Notes under the pieces: model-generated
Database searches by the model: none
What the model was told of the DNA's origin: nothing
The model's input: the letters and a program-made list of their open reading frames with translations, nothing else
Assembly (NCBI GenBank): GCA_004322215.1
Contig: SCSM01000025.1
Span: 1 to 51,812, forward strand
Length of the DNA: 51,812 bases
Direction: 5' to 3'
DNA from: Bacteroidota bacterium
GTDB taxonomy: Bacteria; Bacteroidota; Ignavibacteria; Kapaibacteriales; UBA2268
Shown here: positions 18,482 through 27,626 of the stretch, piece by piece
Layout of the letters: each line of letters opens with the position of its first letter
How positions within the stretch are numbered: the first letter of the stretch is position 1
Program-made: the position numbers and the translations under genes

Positions 18482-18497
18482 AAAAAATTATTCAAAA

Positions 18498-19016
18498 TCA
18501 ATTCCAGGCATAACCTAAATTACATCCAAGTCCAAAAACCGGATATGTAATACCCTCAATACCCATTAGGTTAAGTCCCAAAGTTAAAATTGGTTCAACT
18601 ACAAATCCATCGAAAACCCACTTATATGCGGCTTCTCCTCCGACTGCAAATGTTGCTGAACTCTTATATCCAGACCATTTTGAACCCCAAAAAAGAACCA
18701 TACCCATTGGTCCAACACTTAAACCTTCCAAAGGAGATTTATTATCTTGTATTAATTTCAAATACCATCTATATGAACCGCCTATCCCGTAAGCATCATA
18801 GTATCCGAACCCTGAGAAAAAATACCCTTTAATCGTAAATGAATTTCTGGCACTAACCCTGTTCTCGTATGTAACGTCAAATTCCTGATAGTAGTATGCC
18901 AAACCCAACAGATTACCCGATATTGCATTATTGTACGACTGAGCATTAACACTCTTAGATGGCAATGATAATGCAAGTGTTGCAATGATAAGCATTACAA
19001 ATAATTTAAACTTCAT
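18498..19016 (-). CDS. Small outer-membrane beta-barrel protein
   Basis: The start at 19016 is fixed by a GGAGGA ribosome site seven bases upstream; a start at 19043 would leave that site inside the gene. The 172-residue product begins with signal peptide MKFKLFVMLIIATLALSLPS and continues with alternating, Gly- and aromatic-rich strands (SFTIKGYFFSGFGYYDAYG, ATFAVGGEAAYKWVF, VFGLGCNLGYAW). It ends in an aromatic residue near the C-terminus, as expected for an eight-stranded barrel. No enzyme motif is seen; function is unknown. Confidence 0.7.
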   Translation of the reverse strand: MKFKLFVMLIIATLALSLPSKSVNAQSYNNAISGNLLGLAYYYQEFDVTYENRVSARNSFTIKGYFFSGFGYYDAYGIGGSYRWYLKLIQDNKSPLEGLSVGPMGMVLFWGSKWSGYKSSATFAVGGEAAYKWVFDGFVVEPILTLGLNLMGIEGITYPVFGLGCNLGYAWN

Positions 19017-19434
19017 AAATCCTCCAATAAATCGGTTAAACAATATTTAATTTTGATATGAATTATTTTTTTCTTTTTTCATTAGTATACAAACTTAAAA
19101 TATTATTGAAATTAAAAAAATATTTTTTATCATCGAATTTTTTTAAAGCGTTCAATCACTCGATATATTTTACTTTTATTAACAATTTTTCCACTGTAAA
19201 AAAAGGTTTATTAACATCATTTCCACATTCATATATTAAGAAATTGTAAAATTAATTTAGTAAGTAAATGAATTATATTTTATTAGTAATATAATCAGAA
19301 TAAAAAAAATTCGTGAATTATGAATAAAATTTTGTTATATTTAAAAATCGGTTAGGTATTATACTTATGAAAATTTAGGGGAAATTTTCATTAATTAATT
19401 TTTTGTAGGATTTTTAATCAATTCAAGGGGCACT
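19017..19434. other. AT-rich intergenic region between divergent genes
   Basis: About 400 bases of very AT-rich sequence between the minus-strand barrel gene and the ArsR gene. It must hold both promoters. A 63-codon frame at 19058-19249 has low-complexity Phe/Lys/Leu composition and no ribosome site, so I see no gene here. Confidence 0.6.
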
Positions 19435-19725
19435 ATGGAAAAAAAATTTAATTTTACTGATGCAGAAATTAAAGATATGGCATCGAGGTTCAAAGCAATG
19501 TCTGAGCCATCTCGACTGAAAATTCTCAGGGCTTTGTTTCCGGGTGAAAAATGCGTTACGGAGATTATCGAGAAAACGGGATTGCTTCAGGCAAATGTTT
19601 CGAAGCAGCTGAAGATTTTACAAAGAAACGGTGTTGTTGCATGCAGGCCCGCAGGATTACAGCGATTTTATAAAATTGCAGACAACAGCATTCTCGAGCT
19701 ATGCAATATAGTCTGTAAGAGTTAA
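19435..19725 (+). CDS. ArsR-family winged-helix regulator
   Basis: This 96-residue protein covers a complete ArsR/SmtB winged helix. Residues 15-35 'RFKAMSEPSRLKILRALFPGEKCV' open the fold, and 'TEIIEKTGLLQANVSKQLKILQRNGVV' is the recognition helix-turn-helix. A beta-wing 'CRPAGLQRFYKI' follows. The classical ELCVCD metal site is absent (the sequence reads TEIIEKTGL), so metal sensing by that site is unlikely. AAGGGGC precedes the ATG. It probably shares an operon with the acyltransferase nine bases downstream. The target genes are unknown. Confidence 0.85.
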   Translation: MEKKFNFTDAEIKDMASRFKAMSEPSRLKILRALFPGEKCVTEIIEKTGLLQANVSKQLKILQRNGVVACRPAGLQRFYKIADNSILELCNIVCKS

Positions 19726-19734
19726 TTTTGTGGA

Positions 19735-20475
19735 ATGTGGAGATTCATTACAAGATTAGGAAAAAAATTACAGCTATTTTATTTACTGACTGCAATCTTT
19801 GCAGTTACCGCTTATGATGCATTTAAAGTCATCATAACGATGAAATTAAGAAGGAAAAAGGAACTTTTTTACAAGCATGCCCGAAATTGGGGGGAAAAAT
19901 TACTTAGTATTTGCAGAGTGAATGTAGAAGTTATCGGTACTGAAAATATTCTACCCGGCTCTGCTTATATTTACGTATCCAATCATTCCAGCTTGTTCGA
20001 TATTCCGGTTCTTCTTGCTATGATTCCTGATAATATCAGAATTATGTATAAAAGAGAGCTTGAAAAGATTCCATTCTTAGGGTGGGCTTTGATTAGCTCT
20101 CCTTTCATTTCAATCAACCGCAGCGACCCGCGTGATGCTATGGCAGGACTCGAAGAAGCAATCAAATCGGTTCGGGAAGATGTTTCCGTAGTTATTTTTC
20201 CCGAAGGCACTCGCTCCAAAGATGGTACTCTCGGTGTTTTCAAGCGAGGTGCTTTCGTACTTGCTTCACGTTCCGGAAAAAAAATCATACCTGTTTCAAT
20301 AGTGGGTACAAACAAAATCCTTCCCACTAAATCCTTCGATTTCACCCACGGACATGTAAAAATGATAATAGGAAAACCCCTATCAATAACTCAACCCATT
20401 GACCGCTCAGAAGAGAAAGCATTGATTAACTCAGTCCGCTCGACAATCGAACAAGGAATGATTATGAGTGACTGA
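19735..20475 (+). CDS. 1-acyl-glycerol-3-phosphate acyltransferase (PlsC-like)
   Basis: This 246-residue protein has a membrane-anchoring N-terminus (about residues 12-32) and the acyltransferase motifs in order: the NHX4D catalytic box 'VSNHSSLFDIPVL', 'KRELEKIPFLGWALIS', the substrate-binding 'VVIFPEGTRSKDG', and 'KKIIPVSIVGT'. It should acylate lysophosphatidic acid in phospholipid synthesis at the inner membrane. Acting on other lysolipids is possible, since the family is broad. It follows the ArsR gene by nine bases. Confidence 0.88.
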   Translation: MWRFITRLGKKLQLFYLLTAIFAVTAYDAFKVIITMKLRRKKELFYKHARNWGEKLLSICRVNVEVIGTENILPGSAYIYVSNHSSLFDIPVLLAMIPDNIRIMYKRELEKIPFLGWALISSPFISINRSDPRDAMAGLEEAIKSVREDVSVVIFPEGTRSKDGTLGVFKRGAFVLASRSGKKIIPVSIVGTNKILPTKSFDFTHGHVKMIIGKPLSITQPIDRSEEKALINSVRSTIEQGMIMSD

Positions 20476-20568
20476 TTTCCCATTTTTATGAACTTATTAT
20501 TTTTAAATTTTCTTTAGTATATTGTTAACTAATCAATTATGCATTTGTTCATTAATTAATTTTGCTGA

Positions 20569-21997
20569 ATGGGACAGGATTTAACAAAGAAAGCAGGGTT
20601 CAGGGATTTCCCTTTGATTTACTGGATTTCGATTATGTTCGAATTCTTCGAACGTGGTGCTTACTACGGAATGATGAGCGTTCTTTCGATTTATCTAACA
20701 GAACAGCTCGGCTTTTCCAAGGAAGGCGTCGGTGTAATCAAAGGTACAATACAACCACTGCTCTATTTTCTTCCTATACTTTCCGGAGCGATCGCAGACC
20801 GGCTCGGATACCGCAAAACACTTATGGTTGCTTTCTCATTGATGGGATTAGGTTATTTCCTGACAAGCCAGACGACTGAATACTTTGCAGTGTTCGCATC
20901 TTTAGTGATTATGGGATTCGGTGCAGGTACATTCAAACCAAGTAATATCAGGAACGATTGCAAGAGTAACAGACGAAAGAACAAACTCACTCGGCTTCGG
21001 GATATTTTACTGGTCAATCAATCTCGGTGCTTTCTTATTCCCGATGTTTCTTGTCCCCTGGCTGAAATCCCTGAACTGGTCTTATGTAATCATCGCTTCG
21101 GCAATATGCACCGGAGCTATGCTGCTCCCCACTATTTTCATTTACAAAGAACCTGTCAAGGATTTGACTAAAGAAAAGGAACCATTCGGAAAAGTTCTTT
21201 CGGATATAATCAATAAAATTTGGATGGTATTCAAAGACTGGAGATTCATTCTTTTCATCTTCATTTACTCATGGTTCTGGATACTTTATTTCCAGATGTT
21301 CGACAGCGTTCTGTGGTATGTCAAAGCATTTGTTGACGCTAAGCAGCTCGATAGTTTTGTCAACGGAATCACAGGACTGAACTGGCATTTCGATGTGGAG
21401 CATGTTACCGTAATCAATGCATTGACCATAATAATTCTTCAGCTTTTTGTGTCGTCCATCGTAAAAAATACAAAAGCATTGCCTACGATGATAGCCGGAT
21501 TAGGAATGGCAACACTCGGGATGGGGATACTTGCAATCAGCTCTAACATCTGGGTATTCATTACAGGAATATTCATTTTTTCGATTGGAGAGATGACAGC
21601 CCATCCGAAATATTTATCTTATCTCGGAATAATTGCACCTCCAGACAAGAAAGCAACATACCTCGGTTTCGGCTTCCTTTACGGTGTCTTCGGTTCTTTC
21701 ATCGGGGGTATTATCGGTGCATTCCTTTATGTGCGATTCATTGACAATCCGATGATTGCATTTATCAAAACAAAATTAGCAGAAGCCGGCTCACAGATTC
21801 ATCTTGCGAACAATGTTAAGATTGAAAAGGCAATCGAAGCAGCTGAATCAATCGGGTTGACAAAAGCAGAAATCTCGCAATACGCTTACACCTCCGAATT
21901 GTGGCTTCTGTTCAGTGCTATCGGTTTGTTATGTATCACCGGGTTGTTGCTTTATCAGAAATTTATCGGAGCCAGGAAATCAACCGATTTAAATTGA
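20569..21997 (+). pseudogene. POT/PTR2-type peptide transporter, split by a one-base frameshift
   Basis: The first frame (from 20569) encodes the N-terminal helices with the POT signature 'FEFFERGAYYGMMSVLSIYL' and ends in frame at 'GFGAGTFKP'. The natural continuation, 'VISGTIARVTDERTNSLGFG' then 'FYWSINLGAFLFPMF', lies in the next frame and runs to 21997. Removing one A at about 20941 (CCAAGTAATA) restores a single protein of 475 residues. POT carriers import di- and tripeptides with protons across the inner membrane. Both halves keep full family similarity, so this is either a very recent mutation, a programmed shift or a sequencing error. Confidence 0.8.
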
Positions 21998-22269
21998 ATT
22001 TTTTAGATAAATTTACAGTTTAATATAAAATCATAAGTAAATTCTTTAATAATTAATAACAAAATAAGGTTTCTTAATAGAGATAATCAAGTATAACTTT
22101 TATACTTTATAAACTTTATTAACTTTTCAATTTTTCAACATTACAAACTCATATAAAAACATAATTAGAGTAATATCTAATGTAATTCCAAGTGTGTAAC
22201 CTAATTAGCAAAATCACGTTTATTTGTATAAGTGATTATGTAGGTTTTTCTTTATGAAAGGAAAAGAAA

Positions 22270-22821
22270 ATGAAAAAAGTAAAATTATTAGTATCGGCAT
22301 TTGCTTTAGCTTCAATGCTTTTGCTCAACGGATGTTTTAATACACATGATGGACCTATTGGTCCTCAGGGACCCGAAGGTCCTCCGGGAAATGCAAATGT
22401 GAAATCATTTACTTATACAATTCATCCAAACGACTGGCTGGCTTCCAATGACCCTAATCTTTGGTATTTCGACCAGCACTGCGATTATGTTACTCCTGAC
22501 ATTGTTGACTATGGCGCTGTACTCTTTTACCTAAAAGAAACTTCGGGAAAATTGTCATGGATCTCATTGCCGACAACAAGTTTGTATCGCGACAATGGAC
22601 AAGCATATACAACAGAGTACCAGCCATGGCATTCGGATTATACCTTGTCAATTCAGTGGATTGACACACACCCGACAAACCCTCGTAAACCGACTTGGGA
22701 TTGTGTGATTAAAGCAATAATCATTGCTGATTATCCTTACAGTGTTCTTAAATCCAAAGGTGTGGATTTAAATAATTACGAGCAAGTTATGAGTGCATTG
22801 AATATAACTGCAACTGAATAA
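22270..22821 (+). CDS. Lipoprotein with short collagen-like segment
   Basis: This 183-residue protein has a lipoprotein signal with lipobox LLNGC (Cys22). Residues 28-39 are four collagen-type Gly-X-Y triplets (GPIGPQGPEGPP). A roughly 140-residue beta-rich domain with many Trp and Tyr residues follows (NDWLASNDPNLWYFDQHCDY). In Bacteroidota such lipoproteins have a membrane-proximal collagen stub as a linker; the globular domain is not recognised. The AAAGGAAAAGAAA leader gives a good ribosome site. A hairpin follows the gene. Confidence 0.75.
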   Translation: MKKVKLLVSAFALASMLLLNGCFNTHDGPIGPQGPEGPPGNANVKSFTYTIHPNDWLASNDPNLWYFDQHCDYVTPDIVDYGAVLFYLKETSGKLSWISLPTTSLYRDNGQAYTTEYQPWHSDYTLSIQWIDTHPTNPRKPTWDCVIKAIIIADYPYSVLKSKGVDLNNYEQVMSALNITATE

Positions 22822-22833
22822 TGATTAGGAATT

Positions 22834-22860
22834 GAACCGGTGGGATTGCTTCATCGGTTC
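22834..22860 (+). terminator. Hairpin after the collagen-like lipoprotein gene
   Basis: GAACCGGTG (22834-22842) pairs with CATCGGTTC (22852-22860) with one mismatch and a nine-base loop. The following bases are only weakly T-rich (ATCTTTAAAC), so this may be a partial terminator or an mRNA-stabilising hairpin. Confidence 0.5.
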
Positions 22861-22895
22861 ATCTTTAAACAATACAATATTTAGGAGAAATAATA

Positions 22896-23255
22896 ATGAA
22901 AAAAACCATTTTAATTTCGTTTGTTTCTATGCTATTGTTATCGGCTTGCATGTCAACGAGTTTCATTTATACCGGCTATTACCATGAACCATTAAAGGAT
23001 GAAGATTACATTAAAATAGTAATAGATGATAACAGGGACTTGAAGTATAATGAAATTGGAATCATTGAAGTAAGGGAATCGCTTGGTACAGTTGATTTCG
23101 CACAGATTGTAAATAAGGCATGTGATATTGCAAAAGTTAAAGGAGCAGACTGCATCATATTAATAAACAGGTCAACTTCGTATTCAGGTACGGCTGATGC
23201 AATATCTTCGACCAATCAATATTTATTTAAGGCAGTGAAGCTGAAACATGAATAA
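22896..23255 (+). CDS. Small lipoprotein of unknown function
   Basis: This 119-residue protein has a lipoprotein signal with lipobox LLSAC (Cys18), preceded by an AGGAGAAATAATA ribosome site. The mature part has one compact alpha/beta domain (IKIVIDDNRDLKYNEIGIIE ... QIVNKACDIAKVKGADCIIL, quoted in part), with a helix holding two Cys residues. The pattern of an exposed strand followed by 'A..KGAD.I.L' resembles small YbjQ/RcsF-like lipoprotein folds, but I cannot name a family. It is probably attached to the inner leaflet of the outer membrane. Confidence 0.7.
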   Translation: MKKTILISFVSMLLLSACMSTSFIYTGYYHEPLKDEDYIKIVIDDNRDLKYNEIGIIEVRESLGTVDFAQIVNKACDIAKVKGADCIILINRSTSYSGTADAISSTNQYLFKAVKLKHE

Positions 23256-23335
23256 TTTCTATTTAATAATTTACCTTTGGCTTCATTTTTGATGTTTTCA
23301 GTTAGTATTTTGTAAATAAAATCAAAAGTGAAAGT

Positions 23336-24265
23336 ATGCCCGAAAGTAAATTATTTTATGAAATTGCTAATCTCGAGACGGAGCAGAAAAATCCACGAAC
23401 TGAGAATATTGACATCGCATCAACGAGGGATGTTCTGAGGATGATTAATGATGAGGATTTGACAGTTGCATCAATAGTCCGTAAAGAAATTCCGAATATT
23501 AGCAAAGCAGTTGACAAAATTGTCGAATCATTTCAATCAGGGGGACGGCTTTTCTATTTCGGTGCAGGTACAAGCGGCAGATTAGGTATCGTTGATGCGG
23601 TTGAATGTCCCCCTACATTCGGTACAGCACAGGGAATGGTTCAGGGTATAATAGCAGGAGGAACAAAAGCCGTTTTCAAAGCGCAGGAAGGTGCTGAAGA
23701 TAAACCGGAAAACGGAGCAATCGAAATTATAAAACGAAAAATTAAACCGCCAGATATTATATGTGGAATTGCTGCTTCGGGGAGAACTCCATTTGTCAAA
23801 GGAGCATTAGCTGAAGCCAGGAAAAAAGGGATTTTCACAATTCTTATCGCTACTGTTCCGAAAAAGCAAGCAATCAAAAACGGAATGCTCGCCGATGTAA
23901 TGATATGCCCCGTTGTGGGTCCTGAGGTGATTACCGGCTCAACGAGGATGAAATCGGGAACAGCACAAAAGCTTATTCTGAATATGCTGACGACAGCTTC
24001 GATGGTTCGTCTCGGAAAAACACTCGGGAACGTTATGGTTGACCTTCAACTCACAAATGCAAAACTTAAAGAGAGGGCGAAGAGAATTTTGATGACACTA
24101 ACCGGTGTTGATTATGATACTGCAGAAAATACATTAAAGTTAAGTGGTGGGAATGTAAAAACAGCACTCGTTATACTCTTAGCCGGTGTTGATGTAAAAG
24201 AGGCAAAATCACGTCTCGAAAAAGCAGGCGGATTTATTAAAAAGACACTTAAATTCGGTAAATGA
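23336..24265 (+). CDS. murQ: N-acetylmuramic acid 6-phosphate etherase
   Basis: This 309-residue protein is full length for MurQ. It opens with 'TEQKNPRTENID', has the SIS-domain phosphosugar site 'YFGAGTSGRLGIVDAVECPPTFG', and then the second SIS part 'GIAASGRTPFVKGALAEARKKG' and 'PEVITGSTRMKSGTAQKLILNM'. MurQ cleaves the lactyl ether of MurNAc-6-phosphate, giving GlcNAc-6-phosphate and D-lactate, in cytoplasmic recycling of cell-wall sugar. No MurNAc kinase or transport gene lies beside it, so the pathway partners are elsewhere. Confidence 0.95.
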   Translation: MPESKLFYEIANLETEQKNPRTENIDIASTRDVLRMINDEDLTVASIVRKEIPNISKAVDKIVESFQSGGRLFYFGAGTSGRLGIVDAVECPPTFGTAQGMVQGIIAGGTKAVFKAQEGAEDKPENGAIEIIKRKIKPPDIICGIAASGRTPFVKGALAEARKKGIFTILIATVPKKQAIKNGMLADVMICPVVGPEVITGSTRMKSGTAQKLILNMLTTASMVRLGKTLGNVMVDLQLTNAKLKERAKRILMTLTGVDYDTAENTLKLSGGNVKTALVILLAGVDVKEAKSRLEKAGGFIKKTLKFGK

Positions 24266-24433
24266 GTATTATTAGATAATTGATATAATTTATTATTAAT
24301 ATTAATAAATCTTACATCAAATTAGATGATTTGATTGCCTGAATTATTTCATTATAATTTAAATAATGAATTCAAACATAATTGAACAACTTTATATTAT
24401 CCTACCATGTAATATTGTTAACTAAATGCAGAG

Positions 24434-24464
24434 TTGTCAAAAACTGAAAATTTTGATATTTTAG
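24434..24464 (+). promoter_or_regulatory. Possible Bacteroidota-type promoter of the cco operon
   Basis: TTG at 24434-24436 and TATTTTAG at 24457-24464 are 20 bases apart, close to the Bacteroidota -33/-7 pattern TTTG ... TAnnTTTG (one base off in the -7). It lies about 40 bases before ccoS. No convincing FNR-type palindrome was seen. Confidence 0.3.
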
Positions 24465-24501
24465 CATTAAATTAAAATTAAACCAAAATTTAAAGATAAA
24501 A

Positions 24502-24642
24502 ATGTCTGTAATCATAGTCCTGATACTTGCAAGTGTAAGCATGGCACTCATCTTCCTCGGTGCCTTTATTTGGGCTATGAGAAACGACCAGTTTGAAGAT
24601 ACGCATACTCCATCAATGAGAATTATCAATGATGATAAATAA
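24502..24642 (+). CDS. ccoS: Cytochrome oxidase maturation protein CcoS
   Basis: This 46-residue reading frame begins MSVIIVLILASVSMALIFLG and continues to 'AFIWAMRNDQFEDTHTPSMR'. A single N-terminal membrane helix followed by the 'F.WA...QF.D...P..RI' pattern is diagnostic of CcoS/FixS, needed to fit haem and copper into the cbb3 oxidase. It stands 34 bases before the oxidase gene, its usual neighbour. There is no Shine-Dalgarno sequence of note. Confidence 0.9.
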   Translation: MSVIIVLILASVSMALIFLGAFIWAMRNDQFEDTHTPSMRIINDDK

Positions 24643-24676
24643 TCATTAATATAGATGTATCAATATAGAGGTTGAT

Positions 24677-26827
24677 ATGGAGGACAAAACAAACGCAGGA
24701 GCCGATTCAGGGCTCATTACCATTCAATATGACAACCGGATAGTATGGAATTTCGGTTTAGCGACAATTATTTGGGGTGCGGTGGGTATGTTGGTTGGAT
24801 TAATAATAGCAATCCAGCTATTTTATCCAGCATTGAACCTTGGGATACCTTACACAACATTCAGCCGGCTGAGGCCTTTGCACACAAATGCCGTGATATT
24901 TGCATTTGTCGGCAATTGCATTTTCATGGGAGTATATTACTCGATGCAGCGGCTCTGCAAGACTCGTATGTTCAGCGATTTGCTGAGCAAGATTCACTTT
25001 TGGGGCTGGCAGTTAATCATTGTATCGGCAGCGATAACTTTTCCACTTGGAATCACCACAGGGAAAGAATACGCAGAACTCGAGTGGCCTATTGACATAG
25101 CAATAGCAATTGTATGGATAATTTTCGGAATCAACTTTTTCGGAACGATTGTAAAACGCCGAGAAAAACACATGTATGTTGCGATTTGGTTTTACATTGC
25201 ATCGTGGATTACTGTTACGGTGCTTCATGTGTTTAATTCGCTTGAACTGCCAGTAAGCTTTTTGAAGTCGTACCCGATTTACGCCGGTGTGCAGGATGCT
25301 CTGGTTCAATGGTGGTACGGGCATAATGCGGTGGCATTCTTTCTTACCACTCCTTTTCTCGGATTGATGTATTATTTCATGCCGAAAGCCGCCGAAAGAC
25401 CTGTATATTCATATAAGCTTTCAATCATTCATTTTTGGTCTCTTATATTTCTTTATATATGGGCAGGACCACACCACCTGCTTTATTCGACATTGCCCGA
25501 CTGGGCACAGACATTGGGAATGGTTTTCTCGATAATGCTGATAGCACCGTCATGGGGTGGTATGATAAACGGATTGCTTACTCTGAGAGGTGCATGGGAT
25601 AAAGTCAGGGAGAACCCGATTCTGAAATTCATGGTAGTTGCCGTTACTGCTTATGGAATGGCAACACTCGAAGGTCCTACGCTTTCAATTAAGAGTGTGA
25701 ATGCACTTTCTCATTTCACAAATTGGACTGTCGCTCACGTGCATATCGGTGCATTGGGATGGAACGGTTTCCTGACGTTCGGAATTTTATACTGGCTCGT
25801 GCCGAGATTATTCAAAACTGAATTGTATTCAAAAAAACTCGCAAATGCTCACTTTTGGATTGGATTCATCGGAATTGTGATGTACGCAGTCCCGATGTAC
25901 TGGGCAGGAATAGCAGAAGGTTTGATGTGGAAACAATTCACACCTGATGGAATTTTGCAATATCCGAATTTTTTAGAGACAGTAACTCAGATAATTCCGA
26001 TGTATATTATAAGAGCAGTTGGTGGCACTCTATTTTTAACAGGTGTAATTTTAATGCTGTTCAATTTATTCAAGACAGTGAAAAAAGGTTCTCTCGCTAA
26101 AAATGAGGAAGCATACGCTCCTGCAATGATTGAGTTACATATTGAGAAGCAAAAGCCGCATCGCTGGCTCGAAGCAAAGCCCTTGTGGTTCGGGATTGTA
26201 GCATTGCTCGCAGTGCTTGTCGGAGGGCTTGTTGAAATTATTCCTATGTATGTAATCAAAACGAATGTACCGACTATTTCGAGTGTAAAACCATATTCAC
26301 CGCTTGAATTGGAAGGAAGAGATGTTTACATTTCGGAAGGATGCTATACATGCCATTCGCAATTGGTCAGGCCCTTCCGTTCCGAGACAGCAAGGTATGG
26401 CGAGTATTCGAAATCAGGCGAGTATGTTTACGACCATCCTTTCCAGTGGGGTTCAAAGAGGATTGGACCGGACTTACACAGGGAAGGTAGAAAGTATCCG
26501 AACTCATGGCATTACAATCACTTGATGAATCCGCCAAACGTTTCACCGGGAACGATAATGCCACCATTCCCATGGCTTGCAAAAGATAGGATTGATATTG
26601 ATTTCACATCTTCAAAAATACAGACAATGATTTCGCTTGGTGTGCCGTATTCTACTATGCTTCTTAACAAAACAAAGCAGGAGTATATGTACCAGGCAAA
26701 TGGAATCGTCACAGATTTGAAGGATGCGGGGATAAAAGCAGACCCTGAAACGAAAATCATTGCATTGATAGGTTACCTGCAAAGATTGGGAATTGATATA
26801 AAAGCCAGTACGACAGCTCAGAAATAA
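24677..26827 (+). CDS. ccoNO: cbb3 oxidase fused subunits I and II (CcoN-CcoO)
   Basis: This 716-residue fusion has a CcoN half (about residues 1-480) with twelve membrane helices and all metal ligands visible: His69 and His356 for low-spin haem b, His354 for haem b3, His216, His266 and His267 for CuB, and Tyr260 in 'SLIFLYIWAGPHH' as the likely cross-linked tyrosine. The CcoO half (about 500-716) has one membrane anchor and one c-haem site, CYTCH (Cys556, Cys559, His560), with 'HSQLVRPF'. It reduces O2 with high affinity and pumps protons. This fusion is typical of Bacteroidota. GAGGTT precedes the ATG. Confidence 0.96.
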   Translation: MEDKTNAGADSGLITIQYDNRIVWNFGLATIIWGAVGMLVGLIIAIQLFYPALNLGIPYTTFSRLRPLHTNAVIFAFVGNCIFMGVYYSMQRLCKTRMFSDLLSKIHFWGWQLIIVSAAITFPLGITTGKEYAELEWPIDIAIAIVWIIFGINFFGTIVKRREKHMYVAIWFYIASWITVTVLHVFNSLELPVSFLKSYPIYAGVQDALVQWWYGHNAVAFFLTTPFLGLMYYFMPKAAERPVYSYKLSIIHFWSLIFLYIWAGPHHLLYSTLPDWAQTLGMVFSIMLIAPSWGGMINGLLTLRGAWDKVRENPILKFMVVAVTAYGMATLEGPTLSIKSVNALSHFTNWTVAHVHIGALGWNGFLTFGILYWLVPRLFKTELYSKKLANAHFWIGFIGIVMYAVPMYWAGIAEGLMWKQFTPDGILQYPNFLETVTQIIPMYIIRAVGGTLFLTGVILMLFNLFKTVKKGSLAKNEEAYAPAMIELHIEKQKPHRWLEAKPLWFGIVALLAVLVGGLVEIIPMYVIKTNVPTISSVKPYSPLELEGRDVYISEGCYTCHSQLVRPFRSETARYGEYSKSGEYVYDHPFQWGSKRIGPDLHREGRKYPNSWHYNHLMNPPNVSPGTIMPPFPWLAKDRIDIDFTSSKIQTMISLGVPYSTMLLNKTKQEYMYQANGIVTDLKDAGIKADPETKIIALIGYLQRLGIDIKASTTAQK

Positions 26828-26838
26828 AGAGGAAAGAA

Positions 26839-27027
26839 TTGTTTCGCGATATATTAAATAATGTCGAAGGTTTCGGATTTTTGATGATATTTTCATTAAT
26901 CTTCTTTTTCGTACTTTTTATACTGATTTTATACTGGGTATGGAATTTAGATAAAGGATTAATGGACAGAATGAAGAATCTACCTTTGGAAGATGATATA
27001 AATGCAAGAACAAATGATTCTAATTAA
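26839..27027 (+). CDS. ccoQ: CcoQ-like small oxidase subunit
   Basis: A TTG start at 26839, after a GAGGAAAG ribosome site, gives 62 residues with a single membrane helix (FLMIFSLIFFFVLFILILYWVW) and a short charged tail. Size, topology and position between ccoNO and ccoP are those of CcoQ/FixQ, which stabilises the cbb3 complex. Sequence conservation in this family is low, so the call rests mainly on context. Confidence 0.7.
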   Translation: MFRDILNNVEGFGFLMIFSLIFFFVLFILILYWVWNLDKGLMDRMKNLPLEDDINARTNDSN

Positions 27028-27048
27028 GTTAATAATTAATTTGAATAA

Positions 27049-27621
27049 ATGACGGGAAATAAAATGGCAAAAGAAAAAGATAAATTGTTCGAACATAATT
27101 ATGACGGCATTCACGAGTATAACAATCCTTTGCCGGGTTGGTGGCTGATTCTTTTCATACTCACTATTGCATGGGCTATACTTTATTTTATGTATTACCA
27201 TATAATCGGTGCGGGAATGACCACAGCTCAGGAATACCAGGCAGAAATGAAAGAAGCAGGGAAAACAGTGAAAGCTGCATCTCTTGTGTTCAGCCCGGAT
27301 GAACTCACTCCAAAATCAGATGCACAATTACTTTCAACCGGCAAAAAAGTTTTCACTGAGAAATGTGTTGCTTGCCATGGTGCATCGGGTGAAGGTGGTA
27401 TAGGACCAAACCTTACGGATGATTACTGGATTCACGGTGGCACATTCGAAAACATACTTACGACGATTTCCAACGGAGTGCCTGAAAAAGGTATGTTGAC
27501 ATGGAAAAACCTGTTGAAGAAAGATGAGATACTGGATGTGGCTTCATATATTTATACTCTTTACGGGACTAATCCTCCCAATGCGAAAAAACCACAGGGG
27601 GAGTTATTTAAGAGAAATTAA
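27049..27621 (+). CDS. ccoP: cbb3 oxidase cytochrome c subunit CcoP
   Basis: This 190-residue protein has an N-terminal cytoplasmic motif 'HEYNNPLPGWWLILFILTI' (the CcoP hallmark) leading into one membrane helix. A periplasmic cytochrome c domain follows with a single haem site, CVACH (Cys106, Cys109, His110), and an axial Met in 'PEKGMLTW'. Proteobacterial CcoP has two haems and about 300 residues, so this is a short mono-haem form. It passes electrons to the CcoO haem. A second ATG at 27064 with GGGAA upstream may be the true start. Confidence 0.93.
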   Translation: MTGNKMAKEKDKLFEHNYDGIHEYNNPLPGWWLILFILTIAWAILYFMYYHIIGAGMTTAQEYQAEMKEAGKTVKAASLVFSPDELTPKSDAQLLSTGKKVFTEKCVACHGASGEGGIGPNLTDDYWIHGGTFENILTTISNGVPEKGMLTWKNLLKKDEILDVASYIYTLYGTNPPNAKKPQGELFKRN

Positions 27622-27626
27622 GTAAG

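Noticed and set aside
19058-19249. 63-codon plus-strand frame before the ArsR gene
   Set aside because: Low-complexity Phe/Lys/Leu text in AT-rich DNA, no ribosome site and no family pattern.
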